Under the pieces are notes generated by a model that worked only from the letters and a program-made list of their open reading frames with translations, had not been told where the DNA came from and searched no databases. 64,000 nucleotides of DNA from positions 1 to 64,000 of the forward strand of contig NZ_KE557324.1 of assembly GCF_000442315.1 (NCBI RefSeq). The letters are read 5' to 3'. The DNA comes from Rubellimicrobium thermophilum DSM 16684 (lineage in GTDB: Bacteria; Pseudomonadota; Alphaproteobacteria; Rhodobacterales; Rhodobacteraceae). Position 1 is the first letter of the stretch, and the number at the start of each line of letters is the position of its first letter. Position numbers and translations under genes: made by a program. Below, piece after piece: positions 34,642 through 43,032 of the stretch.

Positions 34642-35525
34642 TCAGCCCCCCGGAACGGGCGGGGGCGGATGGGCCAGGGGACCGGCAGAGGCTCCCTGCC
34701 TGGCCGCCGATGCGGATGCGGCAGGCAGGGTCACCTCCTCGCAGGTGACCGCGAAATGCGACAGGGTGGAGGCCCCGAAGGTCGTCAGGAAGGGCACATC
34801 CGCCGCATCCCGTCCCCGCGCCATGACGATGCGGCCGATGCGCGGCGCGTTGTAGCGCGCATCGAAGGGATACCAGCGCCCGCCCAGATAGAGTTCCGTC
34901 CAGGCGCAGAAATCGCCGGGCCCCTGATCGGGCCAGTCGATGTCGCCAAGCCAGCCGGTGACATAGCGCGCGGGAATCGTCAGGGCGCGCGCATAGGCCA
35001 GCACGAGATGGGCATAGTCCCGGCAGACTCCGGCCCCCTTCCGCGGGAGCTGGCCGCGCTGCGCCCCGGCGAGGCGGCCTTGTAGTCGAAGCGGATGGCC
35101 TGGTGGACATGGTCGCAGATCGCCTGCGCCCGGGCCCAGCCGCCCCGGACGGCCCCGAACCGCTCCCAGGCTTCCGCAGCCAGAAGATCGCTTTCGCAGT
35201 AGCGCGAGGGCATCAGATAGGGCAGCACCTCGTCCGGGAGATCCTCGACAGGGTGCTGGACCGCATCGGGGACGACCGGGTCGGGCTGGCGGTCGTCCGT
35301 GGCAAGGCCTTCCCAGCGCAGGCGCGTCTCGCCCTCCGGAAAGACCAGACGGCCCCGGATATTGCCATGCAGATCGCGGTGCAGCGCGATCGGCACGGCC
35401 GGATCGGCACGGAGGGCGGGGCCGGCGATGCGGTGTGCCTCGTCCGGATGGGGCCAGAGGGCGAGCAGGCCGGGCACGGGGCCCTGCACCGTGACGGCGA
35501 TGTCGAAACCGATGCGGATCTGCAT
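34642..35525 (-). CDS. Transglutaminase-like protein, split by a frameshift
   Basis: A 294-residue protein after correction. The N-terminal domain (MQIRIGFDIAVTVQGPVPGL) and the first part of the core (CDHVHQAIRFDYKAASPG) are in one frame. The nucleophile region (KGAGVCRDYAHLVLAYARAL) and DFCAWTELYLGGRWYPFDAR are in the next. Adding one base to the four-base run at 35063-35066 joins them. The catalytic Cys is clear. The residue before AWTELYL, often His or Ser in relatives, is Cys. It converges with glgX (3 bases apart). An EcfG-type promoter lies about 150 bases upstream, so it belongs to the stress group. Confidence 0.82.
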
Positions 35526-35676
35526 GGGGGTGTCCTGTGACGGCGGATCGAGGGCAGGATGATCTGGGGAGCAACTGGGACGGATGAGGCGGGAGGGACG
35601 GGGCCGGGGGGACGAGGATCCGGACGGCGGTCCGTCCTTCTGCGGTCCTCCTGCGGGCGGCGGTCCCGTGGCAGGC

Positions 35677-35701
35677 AACGCTGACCGGGGGAAAGGGTTC
35701 C
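35677..35701 (-). promoter_or_regulatory. EcfG-type promoter of the transglutaminase gene
   Basis: On the minus strand GGAAC (35701-35697), 16 bases, CGTT (35680-35677). It is back to back with the rightward EcfG-type promoter at 35758-35782. The rest of the 363-base gap between the transglutaminase and the next rightward gene holds no ORF I can support. Confidence 0.65.
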
Positions 35702-35757
35702 CCGGCAACCGGCGGAACCGGGCGTGGAACGGGGAGAAGCGCGGGGACGCCGCGTGT

Positions 35758-35782
35758 GGAACCGGGCAGGTCCAGATGCGTT
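35758..35782 (+). promoter_or_regulatory. EcfG-type promoter of the DUF883-like operon
   Basis: GGAAC (35758-35762), 16 bases, CGTT (35779-35782). The first ATG of the three-gene operon is 106 bases downstream. Confidence 0.7.
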
Positions 35783-35888
35783 AGGCCCCCGTCACGACCC
35801 CGCCGATGCCTCTGAGGGCAGGTCTGCTGCCGCCGGCGCAGGCGGGGGCGTCGCCGCCCCCCCGCGGCCCCCTTCAGGAGACCGATGC

Positions 35889-36491
35889 ATGACCCAGGAC
35901 GACATGACCGCCGGCGGCTCTGCCGCCGGAAGCTCCTCCTTGGCCGAAACCGGCCGGGAGACCTATGAGGAGGTGAAGACGAAGGCCAGCCACATGGCTG
36001 CGCGCACCCTCGAGGCCGCCAGGGACGAGGCCCTGTCGCGCAGCGAGGCGGCCAAGGACAGCCTCGCGGAGGTTGCGACGCGGCTGGCCGATGCGCTGCG
36101 CGGGGCCGCCGAGGACGGCCCCCATGCGGGCGTGCAGGCACGGCTGATGACGGCTGCGGCCGATGCGATCGAGGATCTTTCGGAATCCGTTCGCGGCCGG
36201 CCGCTGGGCGAGCTTCTGGGCGAGGCCGATGCCTTTGCCCGCCGCAATCCGGGGGCCTTTGTCGCCGCCGCCGCCTTGGCCGGATTCGCCATCGCCCGCT
36301 TCGCCCGCGCCTCGGCCCCGGACGAGGGCGCCGCCGTCCGGTCTGCCGGATCCTTCGCCGGCCGAAAGTCCGGACAGACAGGTCATCAGGCCATGTCCGA
36401 AGGCGCTTCGTCCCGCGGCGGCCCGTCGCGCGGTGGGGCCCGCACGACTGGACTGAACACCCATGACGACGAGGATGGGGCCCGGCCATGA
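35889..36491 (+). CDS. DUF883-like / nutrient-deprivation-type envelope protein
   Basis: A 200-residue protein. The middle is a long amphipathic helix rich in Ala and Glu (EEVKTKASHMAARTLEAARD). A single membrane helix follows (NPGAFVAAAALAGFAIARFA), preceded by the DAFARRNP motif seen in ElaB/DUF883-like and 'nutrient deprivation-induced' proteins. The C-terminal tail is disordered, rich in Gly, Ser and Arg. AGGAG lies before the ATG at 35889, and the stop overlaps the next start. It is the first gene of a three-gene operon with an EcfG-type promoter. The role is probably envelope or ribosome protection under stress; the exact function is unknown. Confidence 0.75.
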   Translation: MTQDDMTAGGSAAGSSSLAETGRETYEEVKTKASHMAARTLEAARDEALSRSEAAKDSLAEVATRLADALRGAAEDGPHAGVQARLMTAAADAIEDLSESVRGRPLGELLGEADAFARRNPGAFVAAAALAGFAIARFARASAPDEGAAVRSAGSFAGRKSGQTGHQAMSEGASSRGGPSRGGARTTGLNTHDDEDGARP

Positions 36492-36898
36492 GCCAGGACG
36501 ACGATCCCCGCCCGATGGGCGCCCTGCTTGGCGATGCCATCAATCAGGTCACCCGCCTTGTCAGGGGAGAGATCGCCCTCGCCCGGGCCGAGCTGGCCCA
36601 GAATGTCCGGCAGGCCGGCATGGGGGTGGCGATGCTCGCCATCGCGGGTCTTCTCGCCCTGGTGGCCCTGCATGTCCTGGCGGCCGCCCTGGTGGCGGCC
36701 CTGGCCCCCGCCATGGGGCCGGGCTGGGCTGCGCTCCTTGTGGGGGGCGCAACCCTCGTTCTGGCCGGCCTGCTGCTGCTGCGCGGGCTGGCCATCCTCA
36801 GACCCGAGAACCTGACGCCGACCCGCACGATCCGCAACGTGCAGGCCGATGCCCAGACGATCAAGGAGACCGTCGCCCATGACCATCACCAGCACTGA
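36488..36898 (+). CDS. Phage-holin-like membrane protein (DUF1469 type)
   Basis: A 136-residue protein with an N-terminal amphipathic part (LVRGEIALARAELAQNVRQA), two long helices (GVAMLAIAGLLALVALHVLA and GWAALLVGGATLVLAGLLLL) and a short polar tail ending AHDHHQH. This is the 'putative holin superfamily' Actinobacterial/Proteobacterial Holin-X pattern, which in alphaproteobacteria is a chromosomal envelope protein and not a sign of phage. It overlaps the gene before by ATGA and the gene after by 20 bases, so all three are coupled. Confidence 0.85.
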   Translation: MSQDDDPRPMGALLGDAINQVTRLVRGEIALARAELAQNVRQAGMGVAMLAIAGLLALVALHVLAAALVAALAPAMGPGWAALLVGGATLVLAGLLLLRGLAILRPENLTPTRTIRNVQADAQTIKETVAHDHHQH

Positions 36899-38120
36899 CC
36901 CCCGCAAGATCGAGGCCGATCTGGAGCGCGAACGCGCGCGCCTGGCCTCGACCCTGGACGCCCTTTCGGAGCGTGTCTCGGTGGACCATCTGGCACGCGA
37001 GGCACTCGGCTATATCCGCGAAGGCGCCGGCACGGCGACCCAGGCCGTGGATCGCGCGATCCGCGCCAATCCGCTGGGCATCGCCCTCATCGGCGCGGGC
37101 GTGGCCTGGATGCTGATCGGGCCCCGTCTGCGCGGCCCTGCCGCATCCCGCGACAACGGGCGGTCCGACTGGTCGCGCTCGCCCGCACCGGTTCATGTTC
37201 ATGGGGTTCATGGGGCCAGCGGCGCGACCTCCCGCAACCCCGCCGGCCCCGCCCCGGACAGCGCCCCGGACAGCGCCCCGGACAGCGCTCCGGACAGCGC
37301 TCCGGGCGGTGCCCGCGGCGCCTTTGGAACCTATCCCGCACCGACAGCCGCCCTGGCATCCACGGCGACGGCCGATACCGGATCCTGGGGTGAGGATCAC
37401 GCCTGGGCGAAAGAGGCCCACGGCCTGCGCGAACGGGCGGCCGCGGCGCTGCACCGGCTGGAGGAGGAGGCCCGGTCCCATCTCGGCGAGGCCCGCGACT
37501 TTGCCGCCGAACGCGCTGCCGTCATCGCTCAGTTTGCCTCCGATCTGAAGGAGCGGCTGGCCTCCGGGCTCGAGGATCTGTCGGAGGAGGCACGCGAACG
37601 GATCATCGCCGCGCGGGAACGCGCCTATGGCGCCATGCTGAAGGCCGAACGGATGGGCGCGCAGGCCATCCGCCATCCCGGCCGGGTTCTGGAAGATCAT
37701 CCCTTTGTCGTCGGCGCGGCGGCCTTTGCGGCCGGGGCGGCGCTCGGGGCGCTGCTGCCGCGCACGGAAGCGGAGAACCGGGCCTTCGGTGCCGAGCGGG
37801 ACCGACTTCTCGATGAGGCGTCGCAGCTGTTCCGGGCCGAGAAAGCCCGTGTGACCCGGGTTGCCGGTTCTCTGGCCGGAGAGATCCGGGAGACCGCCGC
37901 CGAAGCGGTCGGTGACATCAGGACCAGGGCCGGCGAGGCGGTCAGCGACGCCGTCCATGACGTCGCCGATACGGCCGCCCGGAAGGCCGAGGAGGCGGTG
38001 CGGCGGATTGCCGGGCGTGCCGAAGAGGCCGCGGAGCGCAGCGCGAATGCCAGGGCCGGGGAGACCGATACCGATTCGGCTTCTGCGGGCTCGGGCGGCG
38101 GCGGTCCGGTCGTCGGCTGA
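36879..38120 (+). CDS. DUF3618-containing envelope protein
   Basis: A 413-residue protein. The N-terminal DUF3618 module is clear (RKIEADLERERARLASTLDA, then LSERVSVDHLAREALGYIRE), followed by a short membrane segment (NPLGIALIGAGVAWMLIGP). After a tandem APDS repeat come long helical stretches with coiled-coil character (LRERAAAALHRLEEEARSHL) and a second membrane segment (HPFVVGAAAFAAGAALGALL). The ATG at 36879 lies inside the preceding gene. The set DUF883-like, holin-like and DUF3618 is a common alphaproteobacterial envelope-stress operon; the biochemical role is unknown. Confidence 0.82.
   Translation: MTITSTDPRKIEADLERERARLASTLDALSERVSVDHLAREALGYIREGAGTATQAVDRAIRANPLGIALIGAGVAWMLIGPRLRGPAASRDNGRSDWSRSPAPVHVHGVHGASGATSRNPAGPAPDSAPDSAPDSAPDSAPGGARGAFGTYPAPTAALASTATADTGSWGEDHAWAKEAHGLRERAAAALHRLEEEARSHLGEARDFAAERAAVIAQFASDLKERLASGLEDLSEEARERIIAARERAYGAMLKAERMGAQAIRHPGRVLEDHPFVVGAAAFAAGAALGALLPRTEAENRAFGAERDRLLDEASQLFRAEKARVTRVAGSLAGEIRETAAEAVGDIRTRAGEAVSDAVHDVADTAARKAEEAVRRIAGRAEEAAERSANARAGETDTDSASAGSGGGGPVVG
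37251..37298 (+). repeat. Four 12-bp tandem repeats coding APDS
   Basis: Units GCCCCGGACAGC at 37251-37262, 37263-37274 and 37275-37286 are identical; the fourth (37287-37298) has one C-to-T change. They add APDS units in frame to the linker of the DUF3618 protein. Copy number is likely to vary between strains. Confidence 0.9.
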
Positions 38121-38160
38121 TCGCCCCCGCCCGGATCCCGCCCCCCCGGATCCCTGCCGC

Positions 38161-38186
38161 GGTGGACAGCCTGCGGGCTGTCCACC
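38161..38186 (+). terminator. Hairpin between the DUF3618 operon and the kinase gene
   Basis: Perfect 11-bp stem GGTGGACAGCC (38161-38171) and GGCTGTCCACC (38176-38186), loop TGCG. It lies 40 bases after the rightward stop and 57 bases beyond the leftward kinase stop, so it can serve both convergent units. There is no U-tract. Confidence 0.6.
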
Positions 38187-38243
38187 GCCTGTTGCAGGGC
38201 GTGCGTGTTTCCCCGCCCCCCGGCAGCGGCCTTCGGCGAAGAC

Positions 38244-40084
38244 TCAGGCCGCCCGATCAGGGGCGCTGCGCGCATCCCGTCGCTGGCGCTCCCGTACGGG
38301 CAGCAGCGCGAAACGCACTCTCAGGGTATGCCGATCCGGCCCGGCCTCCTCGGCGACCGTGCCGCCGAGTTGCGCCGCGAAGGCCGCGATCAGCTGCCGC
38401 CCGAGACCGGGAACCTCGGCATCCGGGGCGGTTTCTTCGGTTCCGGCCGCGGCGCTGTTGGCGATTTCCAGCTCGGCCTCGCCGCTGCCGCCGCCCTCCC
38501 GAAAGACGAGCCGGAGCCAGGGGGTGCCCCCGGCATCCGGCGCAGCATGCTTGATGGCATTCGTCATCGCCTCTGTATGCAGCAGGGCGAGCGGCACCGC
38601 CTGTTCCGGCACCAGATGGACAGGCGCGAACTCCGTCTCCACGCGGAAACTGCGTCCCGGTCCCGCGGCCATGGCCAGGATCTGGCGCGTGATGTCGCCC
38701 AGAAGCTCGTCGGCGCGCACATCGGTCTGTCCGGAGGTCTGGTAGAGCTCCTTGTGCACCGTGGCGAGGCTCATCACCCGTTCCTGCAGGCCCTGCATCA
38801 GGATCCGGGTCTCGGGGCTGCGGGCGCGGCGCATCTGCATGTTCATGATCGAGGCGATGAGCTGCAGGTTGTTCTTCACCCGATGATGGACCTCGCGCAG
38901 CAGGACTTCCTTCTGATGCAGCGTGTTCTCGAGCTCGGCCTCGTCGTGCAGGATCGTGTCGGTCATCCGCCGGAAGGCGCGGGCCACCTCCACGATCTCG
39001 CGCGGGGCGCCCTCCATCTCGAGGGGGGCGACCGAGCGATGGCCCGAGGCGAATTCCCCGATCGCGCGGACGAGCGTCCGCATGTGGCGTGTCACCAGCC
39101 GTTCGGCGGCCCACCAGGCCACCACCAGGCTGCCGGCCCACATCAGCGCCGCCAGGACCCAGGGGGGCACTGACCGTCAGCAACCCCCCGAAGGAGAGGG
39201 CCGCCTGCGTCGGGACCGAGCCCAGCGCATAGAGCTCTCCCGGCAGGAGGGGGGCCACGGCATAGAGCCGCTCCTCGCCCGAAGCGGTGCGCCCCGAAAA
39301 GGTCGTTCCCGGGCCGCGATCCACGATGGCGCCCAGATCGATCCCCACGGGCAGCAGATCGGCCGCCCGCGCCTCCCCTGTCAGCACCTCTCCGGCGCGG
39401 TTGAAGGTCAGCAGATCCGGGCGCAGCGCCTGGGGCGCCGTGGCAGGGGGAATGCTGACCACGGCATCATGCGGCAATGCGAGCGCGACATAGCCGCGAT
39501 AGATCGCCTCCGAGCCGGGACCGGGAAGGAAGACGGGATGGACCACAAGCAGGATCGAGGTGCCGGAGAGCGGGGCATCGGCCACGACATGGATGGCCGG
39601 GCAGCGGATCGGCAGCAATCTTCTCCACGAGAGGGCTGCCGCTGTAATCGTAGCTGGCCCCGCCGGCGGCGCAGGTCATCCGGCCATCGGCCGCGACGAA
39701 GCCCACGACAGAATACTGGGGCGACTGGGCCGCGATCCGCGACAGGGCCGCATCGCAGGCGGCCTCATTCGCGGTCAGGGGCGCAACGGCAAGCGCGAGC
39801 GCCTGGGCCGCGCCCTGGGCCTCGCGCAGGAGGCCGACCTCGGTCGCGGCGGCGCGCAGCGTCGCCCCCTCGAGCAGGGCGGCGCGGCTCGCGCGGGCGG
39901 CCTCGAGCCAGGCATCGGCCTGCAGCAGGGAGACGACGCCAAGCGGCAGCAGCGCCACGGCGATCAGCGAAGCCAGCCGCAGCCCGAGAGGCCCGGCCCG
40001 TTTCCGCCCCGATCCCCCGGCCGGAGAGCCCGGCCCGATCCCCGGCGGTGTGCCGGAAGCGCCCGGAGCGGGCGCGCCCCTCAT
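38244..40084 (-). CDS. General-stress sensor histidine kinase (HisKA_2), two frameshifts
   Basis: After correction a 612-residue membrane kinase. TM1 (LRLASLIAVALLPLGVVSLL) is followed by a periplasmic sensor of about 240 residues, TM2 (LAALMWAGSLVVAWWAAERL), a HAMP-like linker, the HisKA_2 box LLREVHHRVKNNLQLIASI and an ATPase domain (LHTEAMTNAIKHAAPDAGGT). The frame breaks at 39599-39601 and in the six-base run at 39163-39168; removing one base at each restores it, and 1841 minus 2 bases divides by three. It directly follows ecfG with a 4-base overlap. The HisKA_2 kinase beside ecfG is the typical GSR input (PhyK-like), controlling PhyR phosphorylation. Confidence 0.85.
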
Positions 40085-40671
40085 GCTGCGCGCACCCCCG
40101 AGCGACCCAGCACGGCCAGGGTTGCGGCATCCGCACTGCTGAGCAGTTCCTCGCCCTCCTCGAGGCCGAGCATCTCGGCCAGGCGGGCCCGGGCACGGTT
40201 GGCCCGGCTCTTCACGGTTCCCACGGCGACCCCCATCATCTCGGCCGCCTCTTCATAGGCAAAGCCCGACGCGCCGACCAGAATGAGCACCTCGCGGTGT
40301 TCGGGGGACAGCTGGTCGAAGGCACGGCGGAAATCGGCAAGGGCGAGACGCCCGTCATGGGAGGGTTTCTCGCACAGCGTGGCGGCATGGACACCTTCGG
40401 GATCGGCCACCTCGCGGCGCATCTTGCGCCTGTCGGAATAGAAGGTGTTGCGCAGGATCGTGAAGAGCCAGGCCCGCAGGTTGGAGCCGGGCTGGAACTT
40501 GTCGATATGGGTCCAGGCCTTGACGATGGTGTCCTGCACCAGGTCATCGGCTGCCGAGACATTGCGCGTGAGCGAGATGGCAAAGGCGCGCAGGGCCCCC
40601 AGATGATCGGCGATCTCCTCGCGCGGGTCCCGGGGCGTCGTCGGGATTTCGGCCCCCGTGGCCGGGGCCAT
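40081..40671 (-). CDS. ecfG: General stress ECF sigma factor
   Basis: A 196-residue ECF15-type sigma factor. Sigma-2 is seen in DDLVQDTIVKAWTHIDKFQP and RAWLFTILRNTFYSDRRKMR, sigma-4 in LSPEHREVLILVGASGFAYE and TVKSRANRARARLAEML. The order phyR / nepR-ecfG, with a HisKA_2 kinase next, identifies the GSR sigma factor. It lies two bases behind the nepR stop (a GTG at 40677 overlapping that stop is an alternative start). It should recognise GGAAC-N16/17-CGTT, ten copies of which are in this window, including one upstream of its own operon. Confidence 0.93.
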   Translation of the reverse strand: MAPATGAEIPTTPRDPREEIADHLGALRAFAISLTRNVSAADDLVQDTIVKAWTHIDKFQPGSNLRAWLFTILRNTFYSDRRKMRREVADPEGVHAATLCEKPSHDGRLALADFRRAFDQLSPEHREVLILVGASGFAYEEAAEMMGVAVGTVKSRANRARARLAEMLGLEEGEELLSSADAATLAVLGRSGVRAA

Positions 40672-40673
40672 GG

Positions 40674-40844
40674 TCACGAACGCTTCTCCCTTTCGGTTTC
40701 ACGGGCCTTGAGCTGGGCGATGAGATCCCTGAAGCGATCGGGGACCTCCTCGTTCAGCAGATCCTCGTAGACCCGTCGGAGATTCTCGTCGATCTGCTGG
40801 TGAAGCCGACTCTTTCCCTTTGCGTCGCTCATGTCCATATACAT
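40674..40844 (-). CDS. nepR: Anti-sigma factor NepR
   Basis: A small protein of 52-56 residues with the NepR core IDENLRRVYEDLLNEEVPDR followed by FRDLIAQLKA. It holds EcfG inactive until phosphorylated PhyR takes it away. Three in-frame ATGs (40844, 40838, 40832) can start it; the upstream region gives no decisive ribosome site, so the exact start is open. It is the first gene of the leftward nepR-ecfG-kinase operon and has an EcfG-type promoter 39 bases upstream, shared as a palindrome with phyR. Confidence 0.92.
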   Translation of the reverse strand: MYMDMSDAKGKSRLHQQIDENLRRVYEDLLNEEVPDRFRDLIAQLKARETEREKRS

Positions 40845-40875
40845 GCCCAGACCTGTCCCCCAGGTATTTCCCTTC

Positions 40876-40908
40876 GGAACCGAACGCGCAACGGCGGCGT
40901 TCGGTTCC
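40876..40908. promoter_or_regulatory. Overlapping divergent EcfG promoters (phyR and nepR), one palindrome
   Basis: Rightward: GGAAC (40876-40880), 17 bases, CGTT (40898-40901). Leftward on the minus strand: GGAAC (40908-40904), 17 bases, CGTT (40886-40883). The arms GGAACCGAACG (40876-40886) and CGTTCGGTTCC (40898-40908) are perfect 11-bp inverted repeats around 11 bases, so each arm contains one promoter's -35 and the other's -10. Only one polymerase could sit here at a time. This makes phyR and nepR-ecfG autoregulated by EcfG. Confidence 0.8.
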
Positions 40909-40955
40909 GCTGAACGGCTCATGTCATGCAACAACACGGGAAGGGGACATCCACC

Positions 40956-41753
40956 ATGCCGCAGACCTTTGCCGACGCGGTCGCCGCGAGCCTGCCGCAT
41001 CTGCGCCGTTATGCAAGGGCACTCACCGGCGAGCAAAGGACCGGCGATGCCATCGCGGCACGGACCCTTGAGGGGCTCATCGCCGATCCGTCCGTGCTGG
41101 AAAGGGATCTCGAGCCGCGGCTGATGCTGTTTCGTGCCTTTCACCGCACCTGGCGGCGCGAGGGGGCCCCGGTGGGCGAGGCCGACAGCCACCTCGCGCA
41201 GCGGGCGCAATCCCATCTGGCCCGCCTGACACCCAACACGCGCGAGGCCCTGCTGCTCCATGCCATCGAGGGCTTCACGGCGCAGGAGATCGGTGCGGTG
41301 ATGGAGGTCCCGCCCGAGACGGCCGCCGACTTCATCGACACCGCCCTGCGCGAGATGGCGGAATCCGTCGCCGGCCGCGTCATGATCATCGAGGACGAAG
41401 CCATCATCGCCATGGACATCGCCGCCATCGTCCGCGAGATGGGACACCGCGTCACCGGCATCGCCCGTACCCGGTTCGAGGCCGTCAGGCTTGCCCGCGA
41501 GGAACGGCCGGATCTCATCCTCGCCGATATCCAGCTGGCGGACAATTCGTCCGGCATCGATGCCGTCAACGAGATCCTGGCCGAGTTCGCCGACCTGCCG
41601 GTGATCTTCATCACGGCTTTCCCCGAACGGCTGCTGACCGGGGAGAGGCCCGAGCCGGCCTTCCTGATCACCAAGCCCTACCGGGAGGAGCAGGTGCGCT
41701 CGGCCGTCAGCCAGGCGATGTTCTTCGCCTCGACCGAGACCCTTGCCGCCTGA
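40956..41753 (+). CDS. phyR: GSR response regulator / anti-anti-sigma factor PhyR
   Basis: A 265-residue protein with a sigma-factor-like N-terminal domain (residues 1 to about 135, including LTPNTREALLLHAIEGFTAQ) and a C-terminal receiver. The receiver starts RVMIIEDEAIIAMD, has phospho-Asp D191 (LILADIQLAD) and Lys K240 (FLITKPY). When phosphorylated, the sigma-like domain binds NepR and frees EcfG. I chose the ATG at 40956 because GGAAGGGGAC lies before it; a frame 30 bases longer exists. It is divergent from nepR-ecfG and shares their palindromic promoter. Confidence 0.95.
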   Translation: MPQTFADAVAASLPHLRRYARALTGEQRTGDAIAARTLEGLIADPSVLERDLEPRLMLFRAFHRTWRREGAPVGEADSHLAQRAQSHLARLTPNTREALLLHAIEGFTAQEIGAVMEVPPETAADFIDTALREMAESVAGRVMIIEDEAIIAMDIAAIVREMGHRVTGIARTRFEAVRLAREERPDLILADIQLADNSSGIDAVNEILAEFADLPVIFITAFPERLLTGERPEPAFLITKPYREEQVRSAVSQAMFFASTETLAA

Positions 41754-41772
41754 GGCCGGAAAGAGGGAAGGC

Positions 41773-42142
41773 CTAGGTGCGGCGCAGACGGGCCAGCAGC
41801 GCATGCACGTCTCGGGTGCGGAAGGGACGGGCCAGAACGGGAAAACCTTCGGGCGCCTGTTCGGCCTGCTCTCCCATCAGCACCGCCCGACCGTCGCGCG
41901 CCGCGATCATCGCCTCGAGGGCCGAGCCGCGGAAGGCCGCCGGTGCGGCGGCGACAAAGGCCACCGCAAGGCGCGAAACCCCCCCCGATCCGGGCCAGGG
42001 CCTCCTGCGCATCGCGGGCCAGAAGGATCCGTCCGCCCAGCGCCGCGGCCGGATCCCATTCGGCGATGGCCTGCGCGATGTCCTGTGCCACAAGAACATG
42101 ATGCAGCACGACAAGATAGGCAGGCTGCGGCGGAGGGCTCAT
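41773..42142 (-). CDS. Degenerate receiver-like protein, frameshifted
   Basis: A protein of about 122 residues after removing one base in the eight-base run at 41979-41986. The layout is that of a stand-alone receiver (AYLVVLHHVLVAQDIAQAIA at the start; GFPVLARPFRTRDVHALLAR at the end). The acidic pocket after beta-1 is absent, the expected phospho-Asp strand reads LAVAFVAAAPAAF, and the Lys of the usual KPF is Arg. It cannot be phosphorylated in the usual way. It converges with phyR (19 bases apart), so a link to the GSR, for instance as a decoy, is possible but unproven. An ordinary decaying gene is the alternative. Confidence 0.6.
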
Positions 42143-42227
42143 GGCAGGGGTCTCCCGGTCGGTCGGCCGCCCCCCTATGGAACCGGATCGCCTCTTCCGC
42201 ATTAAACTGCGACATAGGCAAGCCCTC

Positions 42228-42962
42228 ATGCTGACCATTCCCTGCCGTCTCTGTCCGCTGCGACGCCATGCCCTCTTCGTCCCCTTCACCGACGAGGAAC
42301 TGGCCTTCATGGAACGCTTCAAGCAGGGCGAGCTGGTCGCCGCTGCCGGCAGCACGATCCTTCTCGAGGGGTCCTCCTCTCCCCAGCTCTTCACCGTCCT
42401 GAGCGGGCAGGGCGTGCGTTCCAAGACATTGCCGGACGGGCGGCGGCAGGTGCTCAACTTCCTCTTTCCGGGGGATTTCGTCGGCCTTCAGGCTGGGCTT
42501 CTGGGAGAGATGAAGCATTCGGTCGAGGCGCGCACGCCGATGATGCTCTGCGTCTTCGACCGCTCTTCGCTGTGGCGCCTCTTCCGGGCCTCGCCGGCGC
42601 GGGCCTATGATCTCACCTGGATTGCTGCGGTCGAAGAGCATTTCCTGGGAGAGACCGTGGCCAGCCTCGGCCAGCGCGATGCGACCGAACGCGTGGCCTG
42701 GGCGCTGCTGCGGATCTGGACAAGGCTGCGGGCCATCGGCCTGTCCGAGGATGGCGGTGCGGTGCCCTTTCCCTTCCGGCAGCAGGACCTGGCGGATGCG
42801 CTCGGCCTGTCGCTGGTGCATACCAACAAGACGCTGGCGCGTCTGCGCGCGCTCGGACTTGTCCGGTGGTCCGAGGGGCGTCTGCATGTCTCTGATCCCC
42901 GGCGCCTGGCCGAGATGGGCCACACCGATCTCGAAAGACCCGAGCGGCGCCCCCTGATGTAG
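42228..42962 (+). CDS. Crp/Fnr-family transcription regulator
   Basis: A 244-residue regulator. The N-terminal Cys pair (PCRLCPLRRH) is followed by a cyclic-nucleotide-binding fold (LFTVLSGQGVRSKTLPDGRR, then VLNFLFPGDFVGLQAGLLGE) and a helix-turn-helix (FRQQDLADALGLSLVHTNKT, then LARLRALGLVRWSEGRLHV). The Cys set is too small for a proven iron-sulfur cluster like FNR. This subgroup with CRLCPLR at the start is common in alphaproteobacteria near stress or redox genes. ATGs at 42177 and 42228 both fit; I prefer 42228 because the family starts close to the Cys motif. It is divergent from the receiver-like gene. Confidence 0.82.
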   Translation: MLTIPCRLCPLRRHALFVPFTDEELAFMERFKQGELVAAAGSTILLEGSSSPQLFTVLSGQGVRSKTLPDGRRQVLNFLFPGDFVGLQAGLLGEMKHSVEARTPMMLCVFDRSSLWRLFRASPARAYDLTWIAAVEEHFLGETVASLGQRDATERVAWALLRIWTRLRAIGLSEDGGAVPFPFRQQDLADALGLSLVHTNKTLARLRALGLVRWSEGRLHVSDPRRLAEMGHTDLERPERRPLM

Positions 42963-43032
42963 CCCCCCGCCGCAAGGGGAGGAAGAAGGGGGCGTCCGGC
43001 TGGCCCGGTCCTGCCCCGGTCTGTCCGGTTTC

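Noticed and set aside
36488..36898. Prophage remnant because of the holin-like protein
   Set aside because: DUF1469-type holin-like proteins are ordinary chromosomal genes in alphaproteobacteria, and no phage genes are near.
37251..37298. CRISPR-like repeat
   Set aside because: The units are 12 bp, directly joined without spacers, and code in frame.
42180..42204. EcfG promoter before the Crp/Fnr gene (GGAAC-N16-CATT)
   Set aside because: The -10 has A for G in CGTT, and the site would overlap one of the possible coding starts. It is kept as sub-consensus only.
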